A stretch of 64,000 bases of DNA from Streptomyces sp. WM6378 (GTDB lineage: Bacteria > Actinomycetota > Actinomycetes > Streptomycetales > Streptomycetaceae): assembly GCF_001279695.1 (NCBI RefSeq), contig NZ_LGDD01000234.1, forward strand, positions 124,001 through 188,000. Direction: 5' to 3'. The translations under genes were made by a program, and so were the position numbers. Below are positions 8,767 through 17,666 of the stretch, one piece after another. The first letter of the stretch is position 1. Each line of letters starts with the position of its first letter. Under the pieces are notes generated by a model, which was given only the letters and a program-made list of their open reading frames with translations, did not search any database and was not told the origin of the DNA.

Positions 8767-9105
8767 ATGGCCCGCAGGGTCCACCAACCGCTGGAGAACC
8801 AGGAGTTCGACTTCATTCTCGGCATGACCGATGGCCCGGTGCTCGCCTACTTCTGCGGGACCTGGCCCAAGGCCGTCAAGGCGTGCAAGGCCATGGACGA
8901 GGTCGTCGGCGAGGCCGCCGAGGAGTACGCGGGGCGCCTGACTGCCGTCAAGGTCGACATGACGCGCTGCCCGGGGCCCGTGCAGCGGTACGGAGTCACC
9001 GGTGCGCCCACCGTCGTTCTGCTCAAGGGCGGCGAGGCGACGGCCACGGAGACCGGCCCGATGGACGGGCCCGCGTTGAGGGAATTCCTGGACGGCAATC
9101 TCTGA
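8767..9105 (+). CDS. Thioredoxin-fold protein lacking the CxxC active site
   Basis: A 112-residue protein with thioredoxin layout: PVLAYFCGTWPKAVKAC in the active-site region, VKVDMTRCPGPVQRYGVTGAPTVVLL with the conserved cis-Pro, and a closing helix. Where thioredoxin has WCGPC, this protein reads WPKAV, so both catalytic cysteines are missing; Cys30 and Cys40 flank the site instead. A conventional disulphide reductase role is unlikely. A GAGGAG site precedes the ATG by 5 bases. It is divergent from the lipoprotein gene. Confidence 0.8.
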   Translation: MARRVHQPLENQEFDFILGMTDGPVLAYFCGTWPKAVKACKAMDEVVGEAAEEYAGRLTAVKVDMTRCPGPVQRYGVTGAPTVVLLKGGEATATETGPMDGPALREFLDGNL

Positions 9106-9147
9106 GGAGTGGGAGGCGGCCCGGCTCAGGCCCTGGTGGCGACGCTT

Positions 9148-9312
9148 GCCGAGCCGCAAGGAGGCGTGCTCGATGCCGATGCCCGCCGGGTCTTTGGTCA
9201 GCGGGACGAGCGGGGCGCCGGGCCGCAGCGGCCGGTGGATCTCGCCGAACACGCCGAGGACGGTCTGCTCGTCGGGCAGCGACGCCAGGACGTGGTTGCA
9301 CATCGCGGCGTC
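9148..9312 (-). pseudogene. Fragment of a class I methyltransferase gene
   Basis: Minus-strand residues DAAMCNHVLASLPDEQTV and GEIHRPLRPGAPLVPLTKD, then GIGIEHASLRLG, read as the middle of a SAM-dependent methyltransferase (post-motif IV region). No start, no motif I and no proper C-terminus surround it; the frame runs on into antisense of the thioredoxin-like gene. It is a decayed remnant, not an expressed gene, as far as can be seen. Confidence 0.5.
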
Positions 9313-9412
9313 CGCCCGGACCGGGCCCGCTCGCCCGCTGGTTCCTGCGGCGCATGGCCTGGTCCCGCCTCTCGGGTGCGTACAGTGCACAGGTTTCTCC
9401 ATCGTCGAGTCC

Positions 9413-10585
9413 CTACGGGTGGGGCGCACTCCGCTCGGCAGGTGAACGGAGCCGTTCGATGGCCACCATCGCGGCGTCGTCGCCCAGGGTCCGGGTGGGT
9501 GTGTGGGCGAGGAGGTCGTCGCGGAGGTGGCTCAGCAGGGCGCGGGGTCCGGTGCCGTGCCATGCGGCCGCGCGTTCCGCGAGCGGGTAGAACGCGCCCG
9601 CCTCGTCGCGGGCTTCGAGGACGCCGTCGGTGTAGAGGAGCAGGATGTCGCCGGCCTCGAACGGGAAGTCCTGCGCGGCGAGTTGGGACTCCGCGAGGTC
9701 GGACAGGCCCAGCGGCGGCGCCGGCTGGTCCACCTCCAGGGGGATGACGCGGTTGCCGCGCAGGAGGAGCGGCGGGGGATGGCCGCAGTTCACGAGCTGG
9801 AGGCCCTGGCCGAGGTCGGGGATGTCGAGCAGGGCCGCGGTGATGAACGCCTCGCTGTGTTCGTCGGAGGGGGAGTGGGGCTGCGGGTCGGTGTCGAGGC
9901 CGACTCCCGGGGCTTGGTCCAGGTCCGGCGCGACCGCCCGTTCGAGGTAGTCGACGAGCCCAGGGAGGTCGGCCTCCTGGTGGGCGGCGGCCCGGAACGC
10001 GCCGAGGACGAGAGCCGCGTCCCCGACCGCCTCAAGCCCCTTGCCCCGTACGTCGCCGATGATGAGCCGGGTGCCGTGGGCGGTGCGGGCGGCGGCGTAC
10101 AGGTCGCCGCCGATCTGCGCGTCGGCCGCCGCGGCCAGGTACACGCTCGCGATGCGCAGCGGCCCGAGCCGCTCGCGCAGGGGCCGCAGCACGACCTGCT
10201 GCGCGGCCTCGGCGACCGAGCGCAACTGCACCAGCTCCTTCTCGTGGACCTCGCGCAGATGGGCGAACAGCGTCACGAACACCGAGATCAGAAGCAGCGT
10301 GATGATCTGGAAGGTGTGGTTGAGGTCGGTGACACTGCCACGCACCATCGCGACGATCACCTGCGCCGCGACGGCGACCGCTCCGACGAACCCGGTGGCC
10401 CGGGGCCCGGCGAACGAGGCCGTGACGGCGGGAGCCGCGGCCAGGAACGGGCCGAGGTGCACGTCGGGCGGGGCGAGGACGTCCCCCACCGTGACGACCG
10501 CGATCATCGCGAACGGCACCACGAAGAGGGCGTGACGCGTCGCCGGGGAGCGGGGCCGGGCCGCGCGCAGTGCCTGAAGATCCAT
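9413..10585 (-). CDS. Membrane-bound SpoIIE/RsbU-type PP2C phosphatase
   Basis: A 390-residue protein with an N-terminal membrane part (about residues 20-110, four to five helices) and a C-terminal PPM/SpoIIE domain. Metal-binding and catalytic signatures are seen at QIGGDLYAAARTAHGTRLIIGDVRGKG, LVNCGHPPP, LLLYTDGVLEARD and TLGDDAAMVAIE (quoted in parts). Such enzymes dephosphorylate anti-sigma-factor antagonists and tune alternative sigma factors. No kinase or antagonist partner is adjacent. The ATG at 10585 follows AGGAG by 3 bases. Confidence 0.9.
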   Translation of the reverse strand: MDLQALRAARPRSPATRHALFVVPFAMIAVVTVGDVLAPPDVHLGPFLAAAPAVTASFAGPRATGFVGAVAVAAQVIVAMVRGSVTDLNHTFQIITLLLISVFVTLFAHLREVHEKELVQLRSVAEAAQQVVLRPLRERLGPLRIASVYLAAAADAQIGGDLYAAARTAHGTRLIIGDVRGKGLEAVGDAALVLGAFRAAAHQEADLPGLVDYLERAVAPDLDQAPGVGLDTDPQPHSPSDEHSEAFITAALLDIPDLGQGLQLVNCGHPPPLLLRGNRVIPLEVDQPAPPLGLSDLAESQLAAQDFPFEAGDILLLYTDGVLEARDEAGAFYPLAERAAAWHGTGPRALLSHLRDDLLAHTPTRTLGDDAAMVAIERLRSPAERSAPHP

Positions 10586-10791
10586 CACTCCTGAATACAC
10601 CGCACCGCCGTTCACACACAGGACGCCTGGCCGAATGTGCTGCGACCACACCGCCCAGAGGTGACCCGAGTCCGCAGGGACACCGGCCGCGGAGCAGACT
10701 GGACTCCGACAGTCCGAGCAAGAGCCTCCGGGACGCGGGAGGCGACCCGGGCTGTCGGACCGTGGAACCACAAGGGAAAAGGTGCAGCCAC

Positions 10792-11604
10792 ATGGACAGC
10801 GGCATGGACAGGGACAGGTCACTCGATTCGCGCTGGGTTTCCTCGCCCGCGGCCCACCGCGAGGCGGTGATGACGGAGACCGCCAGGTTCGTGGCGGTCG
10901 TCGAGCCGGCGGACCTGACGACGCCGGTGCCTAGCTGCCCCGGCTGGACGCTGGTCGACCTGATCAGGCACGCCGGAAGCGTGCAGCGCATGTTCTCCGG
11001 GCTGCTGCGGCAGCGCGTCCAGGAACGGCCTCTCACCCGCGAGACGCAACTGGACCTGCCGGCCGACGACGCCGGCTACCCCGGCTGGCTGACGGCGAGC
11101 TCGCAGGTGGCGGCCCGAGCGTTCGCCGACACCGACCCGGATGCCCCGATGTGGGTGTGGGGCGCCGATCCCCATGCCCGGTTCTGGATGCGGCGGATGC
11201 TGTTCGAGACACTGGTGCACCGTGTCGACGCGGAACTCGCCGTGGGCCTGCGGCCCGTCATCGACCCGGCTCTCGCGGCCGACGGGGTGGACGAGTTCCT
11301 GGTCAATCTGCCGTTCGCCGCGTCCTTCGCGCCCAAGACCGCGCACCTGCGTGGCCAGGAGGAAACCGTTCGCTTCCGCTGCACCGACCGGGCCGGCGAC
11401 TGGCTGGTGCGGCTGCGCCCCGACGGCTTCGGGCTCGACCCCGCGGACGCCGAGGCCGCGCACCCGGCGGACGCCACTGTCGAGGGGGCCGCCGCAGATC
11501 TGCTCCTGCTCATGTACGGCCGCCTCGACCGGACCTCGGACGCCTTCGAGACGTCCGGCGACGACGAGCTGCTCGCGCGCTGGGTTGCCAACTCCGAGTT
11601 CTGA
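10792..11604 (+). CDS. Maleylpyruvate isomerase/mycothiol S-transferase-like protein
   Basis: A 270-residue protein of the DinB-related, mycothiol-dependent family. The N-terminal domain carries the family motif VPSCPGWTLVDLIRHAGSVQ with a metal-ligand-type His, and MLFETLVHRVDAELA later supplies the second His region; a smaller C-terminal domain follows. Family members use mycothiol in isomerisation or detoxification; the substrate here is unknown. Start at 10792; ATG 10804 is possible. Divergent from the phosphatase gene. Confidence 0.8.
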   Translation: MDSGMDRDRSLDSRWVSSPAAHREAVMTETARFVAVVEPADLTTPVPSCPGWTLVDLIRHAGSVQRMFSGLLRQRVQERPLTRETQLDLPADDAGYPGWLTASSQVAARAFADTDPDAPMWVWGADPHARFWMRRMLFETLVHRVDAELAVGLRPVIDPALAADGVDEFLVNLPFAASFAPKTAHLRGQEETVRFRCTDRAGDWLVRLRPDGFGLDPADAEAAHPADATVEGAAADLLLLMYGRLDRTSDAFETSGDDELLARWVANSEF

Positions 11605-11687
11605 GGGCGCCGAGGGGTTCCGAGAGCGACCGGGACACGACGGCCGTGGCCGCGGCGGGGACGGATCGGGAAGGGAAGGAGTGGCTC

Positions 11688-12116
11688 GTGCCGACATGGG
11701 GGCTGATCGTCGAGATGACGGTGGGTACGGGGGATCGCAAGCATGTGGAGGCGTACGTGCTGACGCATGTGGAGGGCTCGCGCGACGAAGCCCTCGCGGA
11801 GTTGGAGGGCCGGGCCCGGCGCTTCACGCCCGAGCATCCGCGGAACCCGAAACGGCGCCGGCTCTTCCGGGCCGGCGACGGCTTCGTGCTGGTCATCGAC
11901 GGCTCCTGGCAGTCCTACAGCGCCCGGTTCACCGTCGCCGAGCTGCTGGACGACACCGCCGCGCCCGTACCGAAACGCGAGCCCGAACCACAGCCGGAAC
12001 CCGCCGACGCGGTGCCACCCCGGATACCCCCGATGCCGACCGCTCCGCCGGAGCCGCGGTATCCGGACGGCGTCCCGGTGAAGCCCGCGTGGCTGGGCCG
12101 CTCGGACCTGTCCTGA
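11688..12116 (+). CDS. Conserved Streptomyces protein of unknown function
   Basis: A 142-residue soluble protein starting at GTG 11688, 6 bases after AAGGAG. The N-terminal part (PTWGLIVEMTVGTGDRKH through FVLVIDGSWQSYSARFTV) is a compact alpha/beta domain. The last 40 residues are Pro/Glu-rich and probably unstructured. It looks like a conserved family in streptomycetes but gives no enzymatic motif. It follows the mycothiol-type protein with an 83-base gap, possibly in the same transcript. Confidence 0.7.
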   Translation: MPTWGLIVEMTVGTGDRKHVEAYVLTHVEGSRDEALAELEGRARRFTPEHPRNPKRRRLFRAGDGFVLVIDGSWQSYSARFTVAELLDDTAAPVPKREPEPQPEPADAVPPRIPPMPTAPPEPRYPDGVPVKPAWLGRSDLS

Positions 12117-12183
12117 CGGACGGCTTGCAGCCACACCCGTCAACTCGGGCCACGGCCAAGGGCATTGGGCTTGACGGGTGCCT

Positions 12184-13404
12184 CTATGAGGGCTCCGGCC
12201 ACGAGACCTTCCTCATGTGGTGGGCCCACACCACGAGCACCATCAGCACGGCCGCCACGCTCCCCGTCGTCATGACCGTCGAAGCCGAGAAACGGTCGAC
12301 GACGACACCGCCGACCAGCGCCCCGGTGGCGAACGTGGCCTGGAACGACGAGGTGAACAGGACTGAGGACGCCTCCGGCGCCTCGGGGGAGGCCTTCGAG
12401 AACCAGGTCTGCGAGCAGACGGGCACGGCACCGTAGCCGACGCCCCACACGATCAGCAGAGACACCGCGCCCAGCTCCCACCGGCCGAGCACCGGGAGCA
12501 GCAGGGTCGCTCCGGCGATCATCGCGGCTGCCGTCGCGAAGCTGGCTCGCGGACGACGCGCGACTGACGACCCGCCGAGGAAGTTGCCGGCGATGCCCGC
12601 AACTCCGTAGATGAGCAAGAAGACCGTGATGTGGCCGGAGCCCACATGTGTCACACGCTCCAGGAAGGGCGCCACATAGGTGTAGGTGCCGAAGTGTGCG
12701 AGGACGACGAGGAACGTAGTCCCCAGCGCGAACCGGGTGTTGACGTTCCGGAACATGCCGCCGAGCACGTGCAACCGGGTCGTCCGCCCGGCCGGGAGCG
12801 GAGGGATCACCACGAGCAGCAGCACAAGCACCCCGACGGTGAAGAGCCCCATGACGAGGAACGCCGTCCGCCAGCCCGCGAGGTCGCCGATCAACGTGCC
12901 CAGCGGCACTCCGAGCACCGAGCCGAGGGGGACCGCCGCGAAGATCACCGAGGTGGCGCGGGCCGCAGACTCCGCCGGTACCAGACGGCCGGCCAGACCG
13001 GCGCCGATGGACCAGAACCCACCGATGGTGATCCCGACCATCACGCGGGAGACCAGGACCAGCCAGTAGCTCGACGCGATCGCGGCAAGGAAGTTGGCCA
13101 GCGCCAGCAGGAGGACGAACGCGCCCAGCATCAGCCGGCGGTCGATGCGCCCGGTCGCCACGGTGACCAGCGGCGCCGAAAGCGCGGCCAGGAAGCCCGG
13201 CATGGTCATCATCAGGCCGGCCATGCCGTCCGAGATGGTGAAGCTCGATCCGATCGACGTCAGCAGGCCGATGGGAAGGATCTCGGTGGTGACGATCGAG
13301 AAGATCCCCAACATCACCGACAGTACGGCCAGCCAGGACATGAGTGCCGATCGAGTCGGTGGCGCGGAGACTTCGTCGGACGTGGTGATGGCGGTGGAGG
13401 ACAT
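12184..13404 (-). CDS. MFS drug/sugar efflux transporter (DHA1 type)
   Basis: A 406-residue transporter with 12 predicted membrane helices. The first helix carries FSIVTTEILPIGLLTSI, a signature of the AraJ/chloramphenicol-efflux branch of DHA1 transporters. The loop GRIDRRLM after helix 2 matches MFS motif A, and SRVMVGITIGGFWS is in helix 4-5. It probably exports a small hydrophobic compound by proton antiport. No regulator is fused; the 219-base upstream gap separates it from a divergent acetyltransferase. Confidence 0.9.
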   Translation of the reverse strand: MSSTAITTSDEVSAPPTRSALMSWLAVLSVMLGIFSIVTTEILPIGLLTSIGSSFTISDGMAGLMMTMPGFLAALSAPLVTVATGRIDRRLMLGAFVLLLALANFLAAIASSYWLVLVSRVMVGITIGGFWSIGAGLAGRLVPAESAARATSVIFAAVPLGSVLGVPLGTLIGDLAGWRTAFLVMGLFTVGVLVLLLVVIPPLPAGRTTRLHVLGGMFRNVNTRFALGTTFLVVLAHFGTYTYVAPFLERVTHVGSGHITVFLLIYGVAGIAGNFLGGSSVARRPRASFATAAAMIAGATLLLPVLGRWELGAVSLLIVWGVGYGAVPVCSQTWFSKASPEAPEASSVLFTSSFQATFATGALVGGVVVDRFSASTVMTTGSVAAVLMVLVVWAHHMRKVSWPEPS

Positions 13405-13623
13405 GGCTCCCGTCCTGTGTGTGGAGGCACCACATGGCGTGGCCAGGGGTAGGTGTGGCCACTACTTCAACAGGAAGGGAAAGCAGCTTCTGGCAGCTCC
13501 GCGACACCACCCATGGGGGCGCGGGGTGATGTCGTGTTCTCGCGAGGCGCGCGCGACTACACAGTGACCGTAGGGTCTGGCCGACGGCGCTGTGGGCGCA
13601 CGTCGAGACCGTGGAGGGCATGG

Positions 13624-14193
13624 ATGTACGTGATATCCCTGGGCGAGGACGGCGCCGAGCTGCGCCCGCTCGAACCCTGGCAGGCCGAGGAGTTCCTGAA
13701 CCATGTGGATCGGGGGCGGGAGTTCATCGGGCGGTACAACGGGCTGCCCGACGTCGTGACCGACCTGGAGTCGAGCCGGGCGTTCCTCCAGACGTACGCG
13801 GACAGGACGGCGGCCGACACCGGGCGGCTCTGCGGCATCCGAACCGACGGCAAACTCGTCGGCGCCGTGCTGTTCCGCAGGCTCGACACCGCGCAGGGCA
13901 TCGCCGAGGCGGGCTGCTGGCTGGAACCGTCGGCGGTGGGCAAGGGACTGGTGACCCGGGCCGTGCGCGCGATCATCGACTGGGCCGTGGAGGAGCGCGG
14001 CATCCACCGCGTGGAGTGGTGGGTCTCGGCAGCCAACGGACCGAGCATTGCCGTGGCCCGGCGCCTGGGCATGACGAAGGAAGGCGTGCTGCGGGAGAGC
14101 TACCTGTACCGCGGCACCCGGCACGACGAGGAGATCTGGGCGGTACTCGCGCCGGAGTGGCGGGCGGCCAGGAACGTGTCCCGACCGGCATGA
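13624..14193 (+). CDS. GNAT acetyltransferase (RimJ/RimL type)
   Basis: A 189-residue N-acetyltransferase. The acetyl-CoA-binding region reads GCWLEPSAVGKGLVTRAVR, then IIDWAVEERGIHRVEWWV, ANGPSIAVARRLGMTKEGVLRES and YRGTRHDEEIWAVL, the typical C-terminus of RimJ/RimL-like enzymes acting on N-terminal amines or small molecules. A GGAGGG site lies 6 bases before the ATG. Tandem degenerate repeats follow the gene. Confidence 0.9.
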   Translation: MYVISLGEDGAELRPLEPWQAEEFLNHVDRGREFIGRYNGLPDVVTDLESSRAFLQTYADRTAADTGRLCGIRTDGKLVGAVLFRRLDTAQGIAEAGCWLEPSAVGKGLVTRAVRAIIDWAVEERGIHRVEWWVSAANGPSIAVARRLGMTKEGVLRESYLYRGTRHDEEIWAVLAPEWRAARNVSRPA

Positions 14194-14224
14194 AGACGCG
14201 GTAGAAGTCGCCAACACGCCTGTT

Positions 14225-14329
14225 CTGGCGCCCAGTTGTGAAGCACACACCTTGTGAAGCACACCTGGTCCGTCGCCCGGTTGTGAAGCACGCCGGATCC
14301 GTCGCCCAGTTGAGGAACAAGGCGGATCC
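14225..14329. repeat. Degenerate tandem repeats, about 29 bp
   Basis: Two adjacent 29-base units (14272-14300 and 14301-14329) start GTCGCCC and end GGATCC, with GGTTGTGAAGCA versus AGTTGAGGAACA inside. A further partial unit CGCCCAGTTGTGAAGCA at 14229-14245 and an extra TTGTGAAGCACACC lie just before. The block sits between a gene stop and the next convergent stop. The 14-mer GTGAAGCACACACC (14238-14251) recurs at 19035. Confidence 0.7.
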
Positions 14330-14356
14330 GGCGGCTGGACGTGGCGCTGTGCGCGG

Positions 14357-14524
14357 CTAGTTGTGGCCGAACTTCCGCGGCTGCTTGTGGGAGACCTCTG
14401 GCGTGGTGTGCGTCGTTTCCGGCGCGGCAGGGGTCTTCACCTGCTCCTTGATCTCGGAGGTGGCGCTCCGGTCATGGCCGCCGGTGCGTGCTCCCCGGTT
14501 CTGGCGGGTCTGCTTCTTGCTCAT
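14357..14524 (-). CDS. Small basic hydrophilic protein
   Basis: A 55-residue highly charged protein starting MSKKQTRQNRGARTGGHD and ending QPRKFGHN, with no hydrophobic core, so probably disordered. An AGGGGG stretch lies about 8 bases before the ATG. Codon third positions are G/C-rich as in real genes here. Role unknown. Confidence 0.6.
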   Translation of the reverse strand: MSKKQTRQNRGARTGGHDRSATSEIKEQVKTPAAPETTHTTPEVSHKQPRKFGHN

Positions 14525-14767
14525 GGTGGTCGCCCCCTGCTGGGCAGGTCGGAGGTAGAGCCACTTCCACGCTTGCACGCACCCCCGTAGATCGCATTCT
14601 GGGTGTGGCCCGCCCCGGAGGGCCGGGTTCGTCGGCGTAAGGGGCGTGTTGGCGGGTGCGGGATTCACCTCCGTACGCCTGTGACGAGACGTAGTCATGC
14701 ACATACGGTGAGTCGCGCCAGTGGGTCGTTTGAGAGTGCGGCCCGCGGTGACGGAAGGGGCAAGTAC

Positions 14768-15064
14768 ATGGTGCGACGCACGATGACGGCGCTCGGTGTG
14801 TGTGCGGCGGCCGCGACACTCGCGCTCGCGGTCGCGAATTCCGCGCATGCGGCCGAGGGGGTATTGATCATCGACGGTGTGGCCCATGAACATCCGAGCG
14901 GCTGCTTCCCCCTCGGGGACTTCGCGCCACCTGTGGTGACCAATCACACGGACGCGGTCGCCGAGGTGCACTCCGGCCCCAACTGCACCGGACAGGTCAC
15001 CTGGTTGATCTATCCCGGCGAGACCTACCGCCCGAACGGCAGCCGGAGCGTGTTCGTCCTCTGA
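14768..15064 (+). CDS. Small secreted protein
   Basis: A 98-residue exported protein: signal peptide to about residue 29 (MTALGVCAAAATLALAV … SAHAA), then a 69-residue mature domain with two cysteines (SGCFPLG and PNCTGQ) likely forming one disulphide, and ending PNGSRSVFVL. It resembles small beta-rich extracellular proteins common in Streptomyces. A GAAGGGG site lies 7 bases before the ATG. Convergent with the GlxA-type regulator. Confidence 0.75.
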   Translation: MVRRTMTALGVCAAAATLALAVANSAHAAEGVLIIDGVAHEHPSGCFPLGDFAPPVVTNHTDAVAEVHSGPNCTGQVTWLIYPGETYRPNGSRSVFVL

Positions 15065-15105
15065 ACCCGGCGTCCCCTCGGTCAGGTGCTCGGCCCGAGG
15101 GGATG

Positions 15106-16071
15106 TCAGCGTATGCCGAAAGTGCGCCGGTACGCCTCGGGCGGCAGGCCCGTGACGCGGGCGAAGTGGCGGCGCAGGGTCGCGGACGTCCCCATGCCTG
15201 TGCGCGCCGCGATGTGCTCGACGCTGTCGTCGCCCGACTCCAGGAGTTCCTGCGCAAGGCGTACGCGCTGGCTCAGTAGCCAGCGCAGCGGCGAGGTCCC
15301 AGTGACGGCATGGAAGTGCCGGGCCAGGTTGCGGCTGCTCATGGCCGCCTGCCGGGCCAGATCCTCCACCGTGAGCGGCTGGTCGAGGCGGTCGAGGGCC
15401 CAGGGCAGCAGGTCGGCGAGCGGGTGGTCGCGCCCGTGGGTCACCGGCGCGGGGATGAACTGGGCCTGGCCGCCGTCCCGGTGCGGCGGTACGACGAGGT
15501 GCCGGGCCAGTGCGTTGGCCACCGTCGCGCCGTGGTCGCTGCGGACGATGTGCAGGCAGAGGTCCATCCCGGCGGCCTTGCCCGCCGAGGTGAGCACGTC
15601 GGCCTCGTCGGTGAAGAGCACCCCGGCATCGACCGTCACCCTCGGATACCGCGCCGCGAGCAACTCTGCGTGGGCCCAGTGCGTGGTGGCGCGGCGGCCG
15701 TCCAGGAGCCCCGCCGCGGCCAGTACGAACGCCCCTGTGCAGAGCGAGACCATACGGGCGCCGGCCGCGTGCGCGGCGCGGACCGCGTCGATCAGCTCAC
15801 CCGGCGGGTCGCCCTCGATGTCGTCCTGCGCCGGGACGATCACCGTGTGCGCGGACACGAGGGCGTCCAGACCATGGGTGGTGTCGGCACGGAGCCAGCC
15901 CCCGACACGGGCCTGCCGTGAGCCGCATACCCGGAACGAGTACCAGGGATCGACCAGCTCGGAGTGGTCGGTGCCGAACACCTCACAGGCCGCCGCGGCC
16001 TCGAAGAGCATGCTCCCCTCGGCGACGGCGAGCGCCACGGTCCGGCCGTCCGAAGTCGCAGATGTACTCAT
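15106..16071 (-). CDS. GlxA/FtrA-type AraC-family regulator
   Basis: A 321-residue regulator. Residues about 10-190 form a DJ-1/PfpI-like domain (VALAVAEGSMLFEAAAACEV, MVSLCTGAFVLAAAGLLDG with the nucleophile-elbow Cys). Residues about 215-318 hold two helix-turn-helix motifs of the AraC type (TVEDLARQAAMSSRNLARHF and VEHIAARTGMGTSATLRRHF), ending LPPEAYRRTF. It is divergent from the NAD(P)-binding protein at 16179 with a 107-base shared promoter region and probably controls it. Confidence 0.92.
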   Translation of the reverse strand: MSTSATSDGRTVALAVAEGSMLFEAAAACEVFGTDHSELVDPWYSFRVCGSRQARVGGWLRADTTHGLDALVSAHTVIVPAQDDIEGDPPGELIDAVRAAHAAGARMVSLCTGAFVLAAAGLLDGRRATTHWAHAELLAARYPRVTVDAGVLFTDEADVLTSAGKAAGMDLCLHIVRSDHGATVANALARHLVVPPHRDGGQAQFIPAPVTHGRDHPLADLLPWALDRLDQPLTVEDLARQAAMSSRNLARHFHAVTGTSPLRWLLSQRVRLAQELLESGDDSVEHIAARTGMGTSATLRRHFARVTGLPPEAYRRTFGIR

Positions 16072-16178
16072 GTCCGAAACTGTACGCCCCTCGTCATTCC
16101 GGCCGCTGGTGCGTGGGGGTCCGGGGCCCGCACTATGGCGTCACACCACATACCACCTGCAGAAACCGGGAGCCAACG

Positions 16179-17252
16179 ATGAGTTCCGCCCTTTCCCCAC
16201 TGTCTGTTCCGCACACCGTTACCTGGCCCGACGAGCGGTCCGTCGCCGTCGTCGGAGCCGCGGGCCACACGGGCCGCTTCGTCGTGCGGGAGCTCCTGAA
16301 CCGCGGTGCGCGCGTCGTGCTCGTCGGCCGCGACCGGGCGAAGCTCGACGGGCTCGGCGAGCTCGCCCCCGACGCGCCGGTGCGCGTCGTGTCGACCGGG
16401 GACGCGGCGTCCCTCGACCACGCTCTGGAGGGCGCGTCGGCGGTCGTCAACTGCGCGGGACCGTTCCTCGCGACCGCGCTCCCCGTCGCCCAGGCGGCAC
16501 TGCGCGCCCGCCTTCCCTACCTGGACGTCGCCGCCGAACAGGCCGTCACGGCCGCGCTGTTCGACACGTACGACGCACGGGCGAAGGAGGCGGGGATCGT
16601 CCTCGCCCCCTCGGTCGCGTTCTACGGCGCGGTCGGCGATCTGCTGGCCACCGCGGCGCTGGGTGACTGGACGGAGGTGGACGAGGTGGTCCTCGCGTAC
16701 GCCCTCGACAGCTGGCTGCCCACCCTCGGCAGCCGGCTCACCGGCAAGAGCAATGCCGGGCAGCAACTCACCTACACCGAAGGCAAGTTGAGGCCCTTCG
16801 ACTATACGCCGCAGGAATTCCCGTGGGAGTTCCCCGAGCCGTTCGGGACGCAGGACGCAGCCCCGTTCGCGACGGCCGACCAGGTGACCATCTCGCGCCA
16901 TGTGCGCACGCCCGAGGTGCGTGCCGTCATGAACCTCGCGCCGCTGCGGGACGTACGGGATGCGACCACGCCCGAACCCGTCCCCGCCGACAGCAGCGGA
17001 CGCTCCGCGCAGACCTTCCTCGTCGAGGCGGCCGTCCGCAGGGGCGGCGAGACGCGCCGGGCGGTCGCCGGCGGCCGTGACATCTACGCGGTCACGGCGC
17101 CACTCGTCGTCGAGGCCCTCGCGCGCATCCTCGACGGACGCTCCCGCGCGACGGGCGTGGTCGCCGCCGGGGCGGCCTTCGACGCGGCGGACTTCCTGCG
17201 CGCGCTCGCGCCCGAACACTTCACGCGGCTGGATCTGCCGGAGCCGGTGTAG
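16179..17252 (+). CDS. Saccharopine-dehydrogenase-like NAD(P)-binding protein
   Basis: A 357-residue oxidoreductase-like protein. The N-terminal Rossmann motif is VAVVGAAGHTGRFVVRELL (about residues 22-40), followed by ARVVLVGRDRAKLDGL and AVVNCAGPFL, as in saccharopine dehydrogenase and trans-acting enoyl reductase families. The remainder is an alpha/beta domain. Substrate unknown. GGGAG precedes the ATG by 7 bases. The divergent GlxA-type activator is its likely regulator. Confidence 0.85.
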   Translation: MSSALSPLSVPHTVTWPDERSVAVVGAAGHTGRFVVRELLNRGARVVLVGRDRAKLDGLGELAPDAPVRVVSTGDAASLDHALEGASAVVNCAGPFLATALPVAQAALRARLPYLDVAAEQAVTAALFDTYDARAKEAGIVLAPSVAFYGAVGDLLATAALGDWTEVDEVVLAYALDSWLPTLGSRLTGKSNAGQQLTYTEGKLRPFDYTPQEFPWEFPEPFGTQDAAPFATADQVTISRHVRTPEVRAVMNLAPLRDVRDATTPEPVPADSSGRSAQTFLVEAAVRRGGETRRAVAGGRDIYAVTAPLVVEALARILDGRSRATGVVAAGAAFDAADFLRALAPEHFTRLDLPEPV

Positions 17253-17261
17253 GCCCCGGAG

Positions 17262-17666
17262 TCACCTCCGCGGTACGTGTGTGCGGCGCGGCGGGGCGCC
17301 GTCGTCCATGAGCGCCTCCATGACCAGCCGGACGCCCCGGGCCAGGCGGCCCAGCTGTTCGAGCTCCATCGCGTACATCCGGATGGTGTTCTCGATGACG
17401 GCCGGGGCCACACCGAGGGTGGGCAGTTCGGCGCGGCTGGTCTGGAGGGCGACGCGCACTGCGCGTATCTCGTGCTGGACCTGGATCTGGGCGTGCCGCG
17501 CGAGCAGGACGTGGTGGCGGATGAGGGGTGAGTAGCCGGCGTAGCGGGCCGGCAGCAGGTCGCGCAGCCAACGGGTGGCGGTGCGTTCCCAGTCACGACT
17601 TCCCGGCGATTTGACCTGGCAGGGCCAGTCCGGGCTGAGCGTGGTGGTGGGGGCCGTAGGGGACAT
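17262..17666 (-). CDS. Conserved hypothetical helical protein
   Basis: A 134-residue mostly helical protein (WERTATRWLRDLLPARYAGY, HHVLLARHAQIQVQHEIRAV, IRMYAMELEQLGRLARGVRL). No motif is recognised. The pattern of a conserved Trp/Leu-rich N-terminal half and long helices suggests a small protein-binding or scaffold protein seen in streptomycetes. Its stop lies 9 bases from the convergent stop at 17252. Confidence 0.65.
   Translation of the reverse strand: MSPTAPTTTLSPDWPCQVKSPGSRDWERTATRWLRDLLPARYAGYSPLIRHHVLLARHAQIQVQHEIRAVRVALQTSRAELPTLGVAPAVIENTIRMYAMELEQLGRLARGVRLVMEALMDDGAPPRRTHVPRR

Noticed and set aside
11141..12436. Long plus-strand frame across the mycothiol-type gene and beyond
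   Set aside because: Overlaps two better-supported genes in other frames and has shadow composition.
14225..14329. CRISPR-like array
   Set aside because: Units are adjacent without spacers, too few and degenerate; no cas genes nearby.
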